From assembly GCA_019155185.1 (NCBI GenBank), contig CM032811.1, forward strand, positions 10,374,075 through 10,438,074: a stretch of 64,000 nucleotides of DNA, written 5' to 3'. Every line of letters begins with the position of its first letter. Position 1 is the stretch's first letter. The notes beneath the pieces were generated by a model that searched no databases, was not told the DNA's origin, and worked only from the letters and a program-made list of their open reading frames with translations. This stretch comes from Beaufortia kweichowensis. Its lineage: Eukaryota > Chordata > Actinopteri > Cypriniformes > Gastromyzontidae. Below, in pieces: positions 1 through 27,076 of this stretch. The position numbers and the translations under genes are program-made.

Positions 1-957
1 ATGTATGAGTACCTAAGCACAAAATACAATATCCAATGCAGCAGAATGATTCACATATCTGTATCTACAGCATCAATCTACTCACTATGAGATTGAGTCA
101 TTAAGCATTTGATATGTGCCATGCAAAACCACTCGTCCGTTATACAACCAATGAATCAAATTACATCACAAGCATTTCTCAAAGAGAGCCTAGCATTTCC
201 AGAATGATAATGCAATTCATGCCATTTTAATTCTAAGATAGAATAGAAAATATACAATAATTGTTGTTTCAAAATCAAATGAGCTGCTTACTTGGTCGCA
301 TTTTTAGGCACTACAGGAAAAGATACTGATGCACTTGGCATTAATATCCATTTAGGGTTTATGAACAGTTGAGGACAACAATCTGATCAAAAGACGTAGG
401 ACCCCATTTAGACCAGTATTTAATGCATTCCACATGATCAGATTATTTGAGACAGGTGTTAAAGGTAAAGTTTACCCCAAAATAAACATTCTGTCATCAC
501 TCCCATCATGTCAATCCAAACCAGTATGGCTTTCTTTCTTCTGCAGAACATGAAAGAAGATATTTTGAAGAACGTTGGTAACCAAATAACCCCCATTGAC
601 TTCCATTGTATGGACACAAAACCACAAAGACATTTCTGAAAATATCTTCTTTTGTGTCCCACAGAAGAAAAATGTCATACAGGTTTTCAATGACGAGAGG
701 GTAAATAAAGTATTGGTTAAAATGGCATCCATGTAAGCAGTTCACCAAGTATCTCAAAAAGCATGTAGTGTTCTCATCTGGCCACACGGTGGCAGTATAG
801 AGCAATCAGTGTGAGTGACAAACACGACTTGAAAGCAGAGTGCTCCAGGCAAAAGCAGCACATCAAACTGTACTCAGGTTAGCAAAGGGAGAAAAAGAGC
901 CGACAGGAAAAGGAAGTTTAATTAAAGGTCAAGCCGGCCACTAACGCTCACACTTAC
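1..957. other. git1 intron following the last exon in the window
   Basis: No exon is seen here. The donor of the exon ending at 958 reads GTAAGTG on the minus strand, so this stretch is intron up to the next, off-window exon. About 490-720 holds a copy of the dispersed repeat described separately. Confidence 0.7.
490..725. repeat. Dispersed fish DNA-transposon-like repeat, copy 1
   Basis: Shares diagnostic blocks with about 18,655-18,835: GTTGGTAACCAAA, a block around CCATTGACTTCCATTGTATGG, then ATGGACACAAA, and ATACAGGTTT near the far end. It lies in a git1 intron. The short open frames on both strands here are artefacts of the repeat. Confidence 0.7.
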
Positions 958-3900
958 GGTGGGGCTGAGAGGCTGCAGGCGGCCGGTCAGGGGGTCCAGG
1001 GCTGGGGTGAGAGCTTTGGGGGCGGTCCCCACTGGCTCATACATGGAATAGGCTTGTCTGTCCCGGCGGAGGGGAGCGGAGGAGGGGACTGTTAGGCCGG
1101 AGTCTCCGCCAACCCCTCCTCCCCCTCCGCCGCTTCCCGTACCCCTCATCCCGCCAGGCCACAGTCCTGGGCCGCCACCCCCGGTCAGCGAGCCCCCGGT
1201 CCCAGCCTGGGCCCCCCGCAGCACGCTGTTCTCCGTCTGCATCCGCGTGATCTACAGGGATGGAGGGGAGTCACACACACATCCACAAACATCCAAAATC
1301 CAAAAACAACACAACAGCTGCAGTGGGGAAAGCTACATCATGCGGGGGGTGATTCTGATGGACTGACAGTTTAAGGTCGTCTAGACAAGGAGGGGCATCA
1401 TTCCAAGTAGATGGTATATGAAGTATGACAGTTACAATAATACACGTCTGTGTTGATTGATGAGGTTTGAGGTCAGTTTGGGATAACATTAGTCTTCTAT
1501 CTATCTATGTAAAATTGTCACATTTAAAAATAAAACACAGAAGAAGTTATTGGGGGCGTTGTACCTCCTTTTGAAGCCTCCGTAGCTCCTCACTCAGGTT
1601 GTTGTTGACCTTCATGAGCTGTTGAACTTTGGCCTCTGAGGAGGCTAGGGCTTTCTTTACTTCCAGATACTCCTGTAGTGTGATCGGACCGTCTGATAGG
1701 TCTGAAGAATCCATGCTCTGATACACACAATACAAAACATTCATCTAATCACACTTTACGCTTTAGTGATTGGGCATTTTTCCACAAAAGATTATGATTT
1801 AACTCAGACAGTAACGGCAAATAATAGTAAATGGGTTAACAGACATCATAATAAGAGCAAAATAAACCAGGATATTTCATTGTTAAAGATAATATTGGCA
1901 ACCAGAAAAAAACATCCAATAAACAGTCTTAATATGAATAATTATAATATCTTAATCATAATGACAAACAACAACAATTTGACTCAATCAGATTATCGCA
2001 TCAAGACTAGAACAAGAGCCATTTTCTGCTCTCTCACACTTAGCCATGACACTTCCTGTATGTGAAGTGAGCATGCTCAGACACAACTTCCTGTCTTCAG
2101 CTGCAGAACAATAGCCTGTACTGATCACAGCCTTGAAATGGGGATGATGTCATTCTGCAAGTATGAGGCAGGGCTGCTGTTTCAGCGGTGCATGCTGGGA
2201 CATGACAACACTGGCTTATGTGCTACTCAACACATCAAGTTGCTGCATTTGCAAAACCTTCGAGATTAACTACACAGACCAAACACAAAAAAAACAATCA
2301 ACCTCTCCCAAGAATCAGTCTGGGTCTTTTAAAAGGTCTAAAAAATGTTTTGCCACTCATTTGTGTGGCTCCATCAATACAAATGATGAAAAAAAATTGG
2401 ATTAATAAGTGATTTATTTTTAAGCCTTCCATGGTTTCTATGAACGTTTCTCCTAGAAAAAGCATAGGGTTTGGTTGTGCTCACCTTGGCTCGGTTGTTG
2501 CGCTGTGTGTTGTTGTTATTCTGTGCGGTCAGTTCGCTGTCTGTGTCCTCATCAGACGCTACGCTGTCATAATCGTGTTGGTCATCGTCTGCCTGGCTTA
2601 GATCTAGAGGGTCTGATAAACAAACAAAACAAACAACAAAAGATATAAGTACGAGAGAAATTTAGTTACATCCACAAAATGCTGACTTAATAAGCAGTGT
2701 GTGTTTCACCTGTGGGGCTTGTCAGGCCTTTACCATGCTGCCGTCGCTTAGCGTCGCTAAGGATGTCGATGATGAGGGTTGCAAATTCTCGTGCGTTAAA
2801 ACGGGCCAATTTTTGTCGCCCCTACAGACCAAACATACACAATTTATGATTACTTCACCCAATATTTGTATGAGCTGCGTATTTTGACACTTATTAGAGT
2901 ATCACGTCATTAGCTAACCAAGCATTAGCATACTCCAGATATACAGAACACTATGTATCCCACACAGAGATGCTGTGTCGCTGAAGGTACTGTAGCAGCT
3001 TACTGCGTCTTAAAACCCAGCTAAAGTTTTATGAGCACTTTGTTTCTCTGCGACACGTATTATTACAGAACAGTCCAGCCTGGCAGAGCGACCGGGACGT
3101 TTATAGTCTGGAAAATACAGTCTGCTGGACTGTTGATGTGGCAAAGTGAACAACTCTTGACCACTGTACACGTGTATGTGTGTCCCGCCTCCCATCATCT
3201 CTCCCTTTCCATTACTCAAAACCCTTATTTATATGCAAGAACAGGAAATTCTCAGCCAGTCCAATCAGCCCGCAGGAAACGGCACTTAGTGGTCTTCTAG
3301 TATAAAAGAAGTATTTCAAGCAGCGGTGAAGCGGGTTCATGCGAGGATGCCAGTGGAAAGGCTGAGGGGGAGGGAGTCGTCGCATGTCTGCTGCGGCACC
3401 GCAGCTGGAAAACATCTCTGTGTTGGTTTTGCTGGTCAAAGCTGAGCTTCAGTCGTGTGCGCGACCACAAACTCTCTATTTTTAGCTTTGTGCTTTTTAT
3501 CCTATCATCCGTCTCATTGGTTCTTATGTTCTTCTGCTGACATAATCTGTTCCTGCTGCCCCCTTGTGTATGGATCCATCGCATCTGGGCCTATTTTAGA
3601 TAACTTGCGATGTGCTTAAAATAAAACTGTGTGTGTGTTACCTGATTGCGTGTCGCTGAGTATTCAGGGTTGACGGGTAAAAAGGGGACGGCGCTCCGTT
3701 CCGTCACGAGCGTACTGTGGTTTTGAGTTGTCAGCCACACTGGGAAACAGAAAACAAGTCATCAAACAAACACATAAACATGTCTGCGCACAGAAAACAA
3801 AGTACATATAACAATACAAACATAGACTGTGGAGGCATAGCTTTCAGCTACACCCTTATACAGACGCAAAAGTGGCGATCGCAATAAGTATCCGTGCCAC

Positions 3901-4038
3901 TCCTGCAGTTTATATGTGTGTGTGTTTGTGTGTGTGTGTTCAACCCCCCGCCTCACACCCGTTCCTGCTTACCAACAGAGTCTCAGTCTGGCACCCCAGC
4001 ATGCTACCTCTTCTGCCTCTATGACCAGGAACGATAGA

Positions 4039-4073
<35 letters not shown>

Positions 4074-7000
4074 CCTGCGGCACTCCCTCGCTCTCTTCCA
4101 CCCTCCTTCCATCTGAATGACTCTCCTCACCCTCCCTTCTGCACAAGCTGCCTGTCCGCTAAAGTCCTTCTATAGTCAGTGTTTATACAACACTGATCAC
4201 TGCGTCTCCTGAGACACAGCTACAACTGTCCCCATGCCCCCGAATCGTTCCCTGACCGCATTACAGAGAGGGAGAGCTTGACAGCAGTAAAAAAAAGGGA
4301 GCTCGGGAAGGAAAGAACACAGGAGAAAGAACAACAGCGTGGAGAGAGTCTTACCTGCATCGTTCTCTCTACGGTCCACTTCGTCGTACACGTCCATCGC
4401 CAGCTCCTCGAACAAGCGGTTATTTAACTGTTTCCACACACACACATTGGTATGTACGTTAAAATTCAGATCAAGGGAAAGCCGACACATCCGCAGAGCA
4501 CAAGGCACATGAACAGATGACATTTACAAAACAAATGTCAAACAAACACAAGGGAACAAAACAAAAGCAATACACTCCAAGGCGATAAAAGCAGATTGTA
4601 TGCGATGAAAGGGAATTGTTTCCAACATTGAGAGCATCTGCTACTAAAACAATCTAAGGATTCTTAAGAGTTTCTTAAGTGTTTAGTAAATATATTCTTC
4701 TCAAATCTGCTGAGAAAATAAATTATAAATAATTTGAATGATAAATAATATAAATAATGTTAAAGTCAATTATGAAAATGCAAAATTAAAAACACAACCA
4801 GAACGTTTATTAATCACTTACATTTTACTATTACATTATTATGGTTGTTGTAGTGTTATTATTATTATTAGATTTTATTAAATTATATTATATATTGATT
4901 ATTATTAGATTTTACTGTGGGCAGGGCTGTTCACAGTGTCACAGAAATGAAAACAAGAAAACTGACAAATGTCTTATTAAGGACAAAAAAGTAACCATAC
5001 ACAGAAAAAAAGCTTTTATCACTTATTGCTCTTTGTGACACCTGTAATATGTTGCAACATGAGAACTTAAGTTAATTCAGGGAAACCACACGCATTACTC
5101 ACCGCTTGAAGCTTCTTCTTGGCTGCCTTGGCCAGTTCAGAGAGATCCAGGCTACACGAGACAAAGACACAGAGGAGTAAAAGGATGCCGGATACATGCG
5201 GACAGAGAAAGATGAGGAGAGGGAAAGCAGAGAGGTGTAAATGGGTAGGTAGATGAATGAATGGATGAAATGTGGCGGAAGGGGATGAATGTGGGCAGCT
5301 GGAAGAGAGCTGGAATGAGCCAACAACCATTAATCTTAATGATGTGCGCGCTTAAATTAAGTGTAAATTCAACTAGTCATAGTCAATTGCAAATGCAATA
5401 AAGTTGTTACGTTTTGCATAACTAGCAGATGATTCAAGTCATAAAACAGCATTTGCAACCCATTTACCTCCATAATGTGATTTTACTAAGTCATTAACAA
5501 GTGAATATTAAACATTAAAATGCATGTTTATTACATTTTTACATTAATGATTAAAAACTTCCCCAGTCTTCCATTGATTAAACAAAATTTGATCATTTTG
5601 ATTACAATCTTATCTTAGATGCCTCCAAACCCCTGCACACCCATCCAGACACCCACACCAAGATAAATGCCATGTGAGAAAGAGAGAGAGAAGGGTTTAT
5701 GAAGAGGGGAATGAGAAGAAAGAGAGATACCTCTGCGTCGGGCACTTAGGGCGAGCTCTGCCTCCAAAAGCGCAGCGAGATGGAGAGAACAGAGAACGAG
5801 TGAGCGAGGCCGAAGAGTAAGCAGGGGACAGACAGAGAGAAAAGGGATAGACCCCATATCAAAACTCCTATTAAATAGGTCAGTAAAGTAAGACAGATCG
5901 GTTTCATTCGGCTGTGGTGCATTTGAGGCAGCGGCGAGTCATTGGCTGACAGCGTTGTCTGCCATCCTAATGCAAACGGGCCAACTACATAGTGCAACCT
6001 GCTGGCCAGCTCGCTCAAATACACCCGCTGCCAACTGATCTCAGTACACTGTGTCTACCCTGTGCGGGCAGCACTGAAGTAAAGACTTTAGAGGAGGAGA
6101 TCATGCATAGTATCCAAAAAACAGGAGATAAAAACACTGCTCTGATACCTTTTAAATAGTTATACACAATCATTGGGAAAGAAAGACAGCGAAATATCCT
6201 TATTCACATAATGTACCTGTCTGCCATCTGAGGAATAATATAATGTCCATTCTTGTGATCTGGAAAAACATGAACACAACAATGTTACTGTATTTATCCC
6301 TCTTTTTGGAGAGGTTATGCGCTTTTATAGCATGGTTATAATATTCTGAACTTACCTGGGCGACGTCCACACAGGTAGAAAGCCAGTCGGTCTGTGAGCT
6401 CATACTGACACTCCACCAATCGCTCGGCGAGCTCCACGTGACCTGCTTGTCTGCAAGAGCACAATCACACATCTGCATTTCAACACTTCTCTTATTTATT
6501 CCATTGCATTTCTGTGTTCTTTCTTTATATTTATACAAATTATTTCAGAATTTGCAAAGCATTGTGATGTATTGAACAGTGACCTTTGCATCGCATTGTG
6601 AGCTTAGTAGTAATTATGGGAACTACATTGACAGCTGACAATCAAGAAAGTGATCATCATGGTCAAGATGCCCCTAGTGACCTCTTCGTGTATTTGGTGT
6701 ATATGTACCGAGCATAATCTATGGGTGTGCGCCCGTTGATATCAGGAGCTCCTGGATCCGCACCGTACACCACCAGCAGTTCAGCCTGTAAAACCTGCCC
6801 TGCCTTGGCTGCCACATGTAGAGGAGTCGTGCCCTTTTCCTGTTGAGGGAAGGTCAGACAAGAGGGACTTTGCTTACACTGCTCATAAAACTGCTCATCA
6901 ATTTGATGCCAAGTCCTTCGATATGATATAAAACTTCGGTCCTGATAGAACAAAGACACAATTGTGTAATCTTACTGGGTGAAAGAAGTTTGCTTGTGCC

Positions 7001-7096
7001 CCCAGAGACAGCAGTCGTAAACACGTTTCTAGACTTCCAGTCCGCACACTTGAGTGCAGTTGCTGCGGGCAAAAACAAGAGCGAGTGAGTATGTGC

Positions 7097-7142
<46 letters not shown>

Positions 7143-9141
7143 TCAGACCTCCTGTGATTTTCTCATTAGGGACGCTCAATAACACTGAGGTCACATTTAT
7201 TCACTAGCGGGGTGTCATTTTAAGGGCCCTCCTGCAGGGGCACAGGTGGGGGAACAGAAAGAACCCGAGGAGGGGTGATGGAATGAGACAGAGAGGATGA
7301 AAACGACAGACTGAGATAAAGAGACAAAGATAGGAAGAGCGATCTGACGTTTTGGGGTGACTCACCTTGCTGAGGTCCTTGGTGGTGACCCCATCATCAT
7401 CACGGCAGGGCAGCTTGTGTACGAAGGCTAACATTTGGTACTTGGCACGAATGAAATCTGACTTAGTGGGACTGTGGGGTGACATATATAGGGAGCACAA
7501 ATCAATTCATTGATATAAAACTAAATGTCAGTTTTATTCGTGTAAAGTTTTAATTATAAGTGTTTTGCAAAGATAAAATGAAGAGAAGCTTCTCAGAGCA
7601 AATAGCAATTATACTCTGCATAGACCAATAAAACTAAATATACGGCCCCCAGCCTTTTGTTTTTATGACATTCTGGGACATGATGCATGAATGGTTGATG
7701 AGACGACTTACTGGACTTTGTCTTGAGGGTTTGGTTTCCTCCGCCCACTCTGAACCTGCGCTGGATCCAGCAGCGAGTGTTCCCAGATTGAGTTAGCGCC
7801 ATTACTGGCCAGGGTCTGCACCATCTGAAACACACACATTTATTAAGCTGTGCTCCTGAGGAAAGCAGTAGAGACTGAGCATGTTTTACGTCAAGCTACC
7901 TGCAGTAAAGATGGAGGCCAGCCACTGTGCCGAAGGTGTTTAACAATGGAGATGTGTCGGCCGAGACTCCGATGCACAGAACAGCACTCATCACAGATCA
8001 GAACCCCTCGGTTTATACTGCTCCAGCCTGGGTCTGAAAACACAAGAGAGAACAAGGTGAACTTCATCAGAGAAAGCAGCCCCCAAAATACTACATCATT
8101 CCAGATTTACTTTTTTTAAAAGAAAAAAGGGCACATAGGGCAGGATACAGCCGGACTTGTTTAGCTTAGACTGCCCGCAAAGGAAACAGTGGTTTTGGAT
8201 TCTTAGACATTGAGACTTATAGACCATTTCACAAGATGTAAACAACACTGGTCCAGAAGCACTTCCTGTTACAGTATTTTTATATTTCACATCTTCACAT
8301 TAAATCTTAAAGATGTTCGTTAAACATTTTGATTCCATTGTAAATGTTCTGTTGGTTGTACTTTGTTCTGACATTAGTGTAGTGTTAAAAAACCAGGACA
8401 GGAAGTGCGTCTGGACCAGAGCTGTTTATATATTGTGAAATGGTCTATACATAAAATGTATTATTTAGGCAACGGTTGACCATTATTCTGATTTTATCAA
8501 AGATATCAAGTAGAATGATTTTACATGGAAAACAGTAAAGCACAAAAATAACTTTAGCTGGGTTTTCACAGACAGGGACACGTTTAGGTTTTTGTGGTGG
8601 GCCAGTGAAAATATAGACAGCACAAGCAAGAATCTGTACTACTGGCCTAACTGTCTAAGCATGAAAAACACTGCTTTGCAAAAACCACAGCACACTGACC
8701 CTTTCAGAACGAGGTTATCCGAGGTAATGACCTATCCTCACATCACGTTACAGCTCCTGAACTCATGGGCCACAACACCACCAAGGGACGACTGTAGTCA
8801 GGGTCAAGGTGACATTTAGGTAAACAGAAAAGTGACTAAGTCACAGTGTGATGGAAGTATGCCTCTGGCTGCTACAAGCCCAGAGCATCCAGCTAAAACT
8901 AAACCAACATCCACATTTCTTTTGGCATATAATCTAATCCAAAGAATTTCACTAAGCAGGATTTGATGCAATCAGAGCAAGAGGGAGATTACGCTGCACT
9001 GATGTTCAGTGTCATAACATGATTATTGACTTTCTTTATACATGCAAACAGAATGAGATGCTTAAATATGAGCTTTTAAAATGACCAATGCCGACAGCAA
9101 TTTCTAGCTAGTGGCTGACAGTCATGTAATAATGATATGTG

Positions 9142-9178
<37 letters not shown>

Positions 9179-11565
9179 ATTAAAGGGAGAATATTGAAAT
9201 AACTGAACAAATAAATATGAACACTTTGATGGTCTGTAATTCTAAGGAGATGACAGGGGTTACTTTAAATGCATAAAACAGAGAATAATACAGATTCCAG
9301 CTTATAAATCCCTTTATCAAGCAAATGTGGGGAGATTTTCACAAGCATATGCTCAGCACATGTGTGGGAATATCAAAGATGGTGCTGTATTCCCATCTCC
9401 GTAACTAACAATCTCATCCTCATAAGTGCTTGAAGCTATTAGCGTTCATAAAGGAACATAAAGGAACATCACAAATACCTCCTCCTTTATTTCAAACCTC
9501 CGCTCTTCTCAGTACCTAATGAAATTTCACACGTACACACTCTTACGTTAACAGGCACACGAAGACTCGATGCATATGGCGCCGTTTAGCCCTCTATGGC
9601 CCTGCAATTGACAATCTTCCACGTTCATTCATTCTCATAACACATTTACCCAAATGCTTCCGTCCATCTGCACACCACCCCTCCTCCTCTCCAACTCTCT
9701 CAGTCATCATATCCTCTCTGTCCAACACACTCACTATTATCTACATTCCTCTAACATGTCCAACATGAAAATGACAAGCTCTCTCAGCATCACAGGAGGG
9801 GCCAACAAAGGAACGCGGTGCGCATGAGGATGTCCCCGCTGAATCGAGACAGAGTCTGTTAGAAAACAGACACGCGCTCAGATATGGTGCAGTCAGCCAG
9901 GGGCATTTGTGACGAGCTTAGAGCAAGACTACAGGTAGCCGAGGAGGTCAACCAGAAATGAATTGTCACAATAAAAGGATGCTGGATAAAGCTAGGCAAT
10001 GACACGCTCATACATACGCATACATTCCTGAACAGAGAGCAGCTGTGGATGAGGGAGCAGCTGTCATGCCCCCTGTCCCATCTTTTGGTCTCCCCATGGG
10101 GATGGTGGGGCAAGGCCAAGGGTGAGTTTGGACTAATGGCACAGCTGAGTAACAAAAAAAGTTTCATAAACAGTGTTATCTGAATGCTTGATTTTACCTA
10201 CTGGGCGGTATAAATGTGTTAGGATATGATTAGGTCATGCATTTTGGGACACATTGCTAAGAAACATCTCAAACTAGACGATAAATTTGCAAAACGATTG
10301 TGTTCAAAATTCCTGTTTGTACAGGAACAAGTTTTTCTTCTTTTAAAAGATAAGTGTAGGGTTGACATCCTTCTTGTTTCCCTGTGGCAATTGTGAAAAT
10401 AATACCTTGTGGAAGGACACATGTGATGGGACTGCTTGAAGATTTTAGATAGATTATACATCCAAACCCAGTTCTTGTTATTTGCAACCTTTTGCATTCA
10501 ATGCACATCATGATATGGCTATATATCATTGCTAAAATTATGATTTTGCAATGATAACTTCATAATAATGTACATGAGCAGATAAAGATATTTATCCAAC
10601 TATTAAAGAGCAACAAAGTAGGACTGCTTATATAAAAGATTTGACCATAAACTTAAAGTTATCTGACCACAAACACATTGTATAAAGACACTAAATATCT
10701 ATAAATTTAAATACGTCACTGAATACACACCGACAAAACGTTATTTATCAGCAAAGCTATGCATAAACGCAGACTGACTGAAGCCGTCAGTTTGATGTGC
10801 CCTGTCAACCTGCTAACGCAAGTTAGCTTACTAGTCTCTAACCAAGTTCAGAAAAAAGTAAAAACGTCAAAGCTGAACTAGCTCCCCTGAAAGCCATAAT
10901 ACATTTACTGTTTTTCAACACTGTGTTTGTTATTTTAGCATGTGTGTAGAAACTGTATCGATTCAGACGTCAATCCGCAGGCTACTCAGCAAGCTACTGT
11001 CAGTTAGCATAAATTAAAACTAAACCGTTTCTATTATCAAAACTTATTAAAAAACGTATAACTAAATTAAGTAGCTGTAGCTGTAAAGTGTGCATAAAGG
11101 CGTTTGTTTATTAAATACATAAGGTGTTAATTGATAGCAACTCGCGAGCTCGTCTTAACTACTAGCTAACGTAGCAGAAAAAGTTGAGCCACGTTAGCCA
11201 GGCTTCAATATAATCAAATGTATTACTATAATTCTTATGGGAATACATATATGCTTGTACATTCGTGAAATATAATTTTTCTGTCGTATTTCAGGTGGAA
11301 GATAGATGTACCACTAGGTTTACAGTGAGTTTAACAAATGAGATTTAGTAGGCCTCAGGACGAGCCTTGATTTTCGGCCATTTTCCTAATGCGTCTGACC
11401 GAGTAACCTGGCGCAAACGCGGCTTGCCGTTCAACCACCAGCCGCCGCGGTCACCAGAGTCCCCTACACCAATGGCTCACAACAACGCCTCGATCCATAA
11501 ATCTCAGCCTTACCTGGTGCACTGCAGTCGGCGCACACCTCGCTTCTTTGCACTTTCCTGGACAT
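958..11565 (-). CDS. git1: git1, ARF GTPase-activating protein GIT1 (N-terminal 556 codons; C-terminus off the left edge)
   Basis: Coding exons, 5' to 3' on the minus strand: 11565-11514, 8033-7900, 7824-7712, 7471-7366, 7062-6976, 6839-6709, 6450-6356, 6259-6217, 5151-5103, 4427-4355, 3739-3642, 2821-2710, 2612-2485, 1717-1565, 1251-958. All junctions are GT-AG and keep phase, giving 556 codons. The protein starts MSRKVQRSEVCADC. The ArfGAP zinc finger cysteines are C11, C14, C31 and C34, and the arginine finger is R39 in HRSLGRH. Ankyrin repeats follow from about residue 136 (HSSVRTGSLETCLRLLSLGA, then TTPLHVAAKAGQ and GRTPIDYAR). Next come the Spa2-homology repeats (LDLSELAKAAKKKLQ, FATLIIDILSDAKRRQ) and a coiled coil (EYLEVKKALASSEAKVQQLM). 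GIT proteins inactivate Arf6 and scaffold PIX and PAK at focal adhesions and synapses. The wording LLVVYGADPG and the ankrd13b/ssh2 neighbours favour GIT1 over GIT2. The C-terminal focal-adhesion-targeting part is outside the window. Confidence 0.95.
4041..4071. repeat. (GA)n microsatellite in a git1 intron
   Basis: Pure GA dinucleotide run between the git1 exons at 3739 and 4355. Confidence 0.9.
7100..7140. repeat. (GA)n microsatellite next to a git1 exon
   Basis: About 20 GA units on the plus strand, so CT on the transcribed strand. It lies about 40 bases upstream of the acceptor of the git1 exon starting at 7062, within its polypyrimidine region. Confidence 0.9.
8218..8449. mobile_element. 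MITE with terminal inverted repeats and TA target duplication
   Basis: The left end TAGACCATTTCACAA (8220-8234) is the exact reverse complement of the right end TTGTGAAATGGTCTA (8433-8447). Both ends are flanked by TA. The inverted homology runs further inward (CTGGTCCAGAAGCACTTCCTG against CAGGAAGTGCGTCTGGACCAG). There is no coding capacity in about 230 bp. The TA duplication suggests a Tc1/mariner-type origin, which is inference. It sits in git1 intron 1. Confidence 0.85.
8511..8580. mobile_element. Truncated copy of the CCCTGTCTGTGAAAAC-ended MITE
   Basis: TAGAATGATTTTACATGGAAA followed by TAGCTGGGTTTTCACAGACA matches, in reverse orientation, the left part of the intact element at 57,674-57,874. 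Only one end remains. It lies about 60 bases from the unrelated MITE at 8218-8449. Confidence 0.7.
9138..9179. repeat. TA/TG microsatellite in git1 intron 1
   Basis: A short TA run followed by about 15 TG units. Confidence 0.85.
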
Positions 11566-11952
11566 CGCAGAAACAAAATCCACCGCTCTTTAATTTCTTC
11601 CAAATATTATGGTCCAATATCTGCAGGCTTTTTATCTTAGGAGCGACACGTCCACGATTTTAATGCCGCCCCGAATGTCCGGAAGCCGGCGATGAGCTCT
11701 CCAGCGCTCCCGGTCCTCACCCCTCTCTCCTTCCTTTTTCTGCTGTCTTTTTTTCAGAAGGCCCCTTACGTTACGTTACCAGCTTATTTAATTTTGAGTG
11801 CCCGAGCTGAATACATAATAATCTCCTGTTTCCCCGACCATTATCAAAGTCCCGTCTCTGTACTGGACAAAGAGGGAGTGGGAGTACGAAAAGTATGAAA
11901 CGCGGTTTATTTACATCCACTGCCCTATACACGTTCATATGGCAGCCTGCAT

Positions 11953-11954
<2 letters not shown>

Positions 11955-12012
<58 letters not shown>
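11955..12012. repeat. (CT)n microsatellite in the divergent promoter region
   Basis: About 29 uninterrupted CT units, about 390 bases upstream of the git1 start codon. Confidence 0.95.
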
Positions 12013-12013
<1 letters not shown>

Positions 12014-13244
12014 ACATTAGTGCACAAGCGGGGGCAGACTGAGCTACACAGAGGAATCATGCAGTTATACCCACTAATGTAAAAGAAATGTATTGTACTT
12101 TATGTATTTTATGGACACAAAATATACATGACAAACAACTTAATAAATTCGAAGATAAATGATTGCACTGTATGGCAAACATACCTCATTCTGAATATTA
12201 CATTTTGTATTTATGTAAACGTTGCGCTTTGAATTGCATTTACAATCATTTTCATGGCTTCTCTACATCATAATGTTGCACTCCACAACATGTCTTTATT
12301 TTACAGTGTACACACTTTGGCTCTGCATTGTACTTTAAAATAATAATAAAGTTTAATCTAATAAATTCAAATTCAATCAAATTTATTTGTTCCTAATTTA
12401 ATACAGTTTATTTATATTTATTATCTAATTAAGTAATTTAATCTAATTATACAAGCAAAAAAGAGCAATTAAAGGCTGCATTCTTTTTGATTAATGACAT
12501 ATAAATGAATAGGCTATAATTTACATTCTTTGTTCAGATCCTTTCGATTTTTCCAAATAAAAGTACTTGTTTATTTATTAATTGATGAATTAATATATTT
12601 CTTTATATTGCAATCATAGCCATTTAAACATTCTACGTATAGGACACAGATATTAACTATATCAGCACAATATCTCACATAAATCTATTTTACTCTGTTA
12701 ACAGAATATTAATTATGAAATATTATTTATTAATATATTCCTTAATTAATAGATCAGTTTCCACATTCTATTCTGTTCATTTCTGCTCAACGTGTAAATA
12801 CAATTTTAACTTCACTTACTAAAATAAAGCTCTATTTGATTTTATTTCAGTAATGATATACCAAGGTACGCTGGCAGAATGAGATCTCAGCCTCTTTCCA
12901 TGGCGCAGTGAGTAACATCAGCATGTGTTACGGAAATCCCTGTTTATAATGAAGTTCAATGGCTTAGGTGTGACTTGACTTCATCGGGGAAACCAGAGCC
13001 CTGCCTCGAGCGTGCGTGCGTGCATGCGTGTGCGCGCTTAAGTGTGTGAGAGAGGGGAGAGAGAGAGTAGGAGGAGAGTGGATATCAGAACGGAGAGAAT
13101 TCATGAACATGCATTAGGTTTAAATTGCATCTCACAATAGACACTCATTGCATGACAAGCTGCTATATGCAAAGGGAATGTTGGATAAGAATGGAGCAAA
13201 ATTCCCTTTTCGATGGTCTCGGCAGTAATATAGCACGCACCCTT

Positions 13245-13251
13245 TATAAAA
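13245..13251 (+). promoter_or_regulatory. TATA-box candidate for ankrd13b
   Basis: TATAAAA lies 67-73 bases upstream of the ankrd13b start codon. This places a possible transcription start near 13,275. It is a motif match only. Confidence 0.45.
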
Positions 13252-13317
13252 GTAAGTGACATCGCACAAAAGCGGCGAAACGGAACGGGGGAGAGAGGAG
13301 CAAACTATGCACCGAGG

Positions 13318-27076
<13,759 letters not shown>

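Larger units (their letters stand above)
11566..13317. promoter_or_regulatory. Divergent promoter region shared by git1 (-) and ankrd13b (+)
   Basis: The start codons of git1 (11565, minus) and ankrd13b (13318, plus) face away from each other across 1.75 kb. The git1 side, about 11,390-11,710, is GC- and CpG-rich, as expected of a housekeeping start site. The middle is AT-rich and contains a (CT)n microsatellite at 11,955-12,012. The ankrd13b side has its own TATA-like box. Whether the two genes share control elements is inference from position only. Confidence 0.6.
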
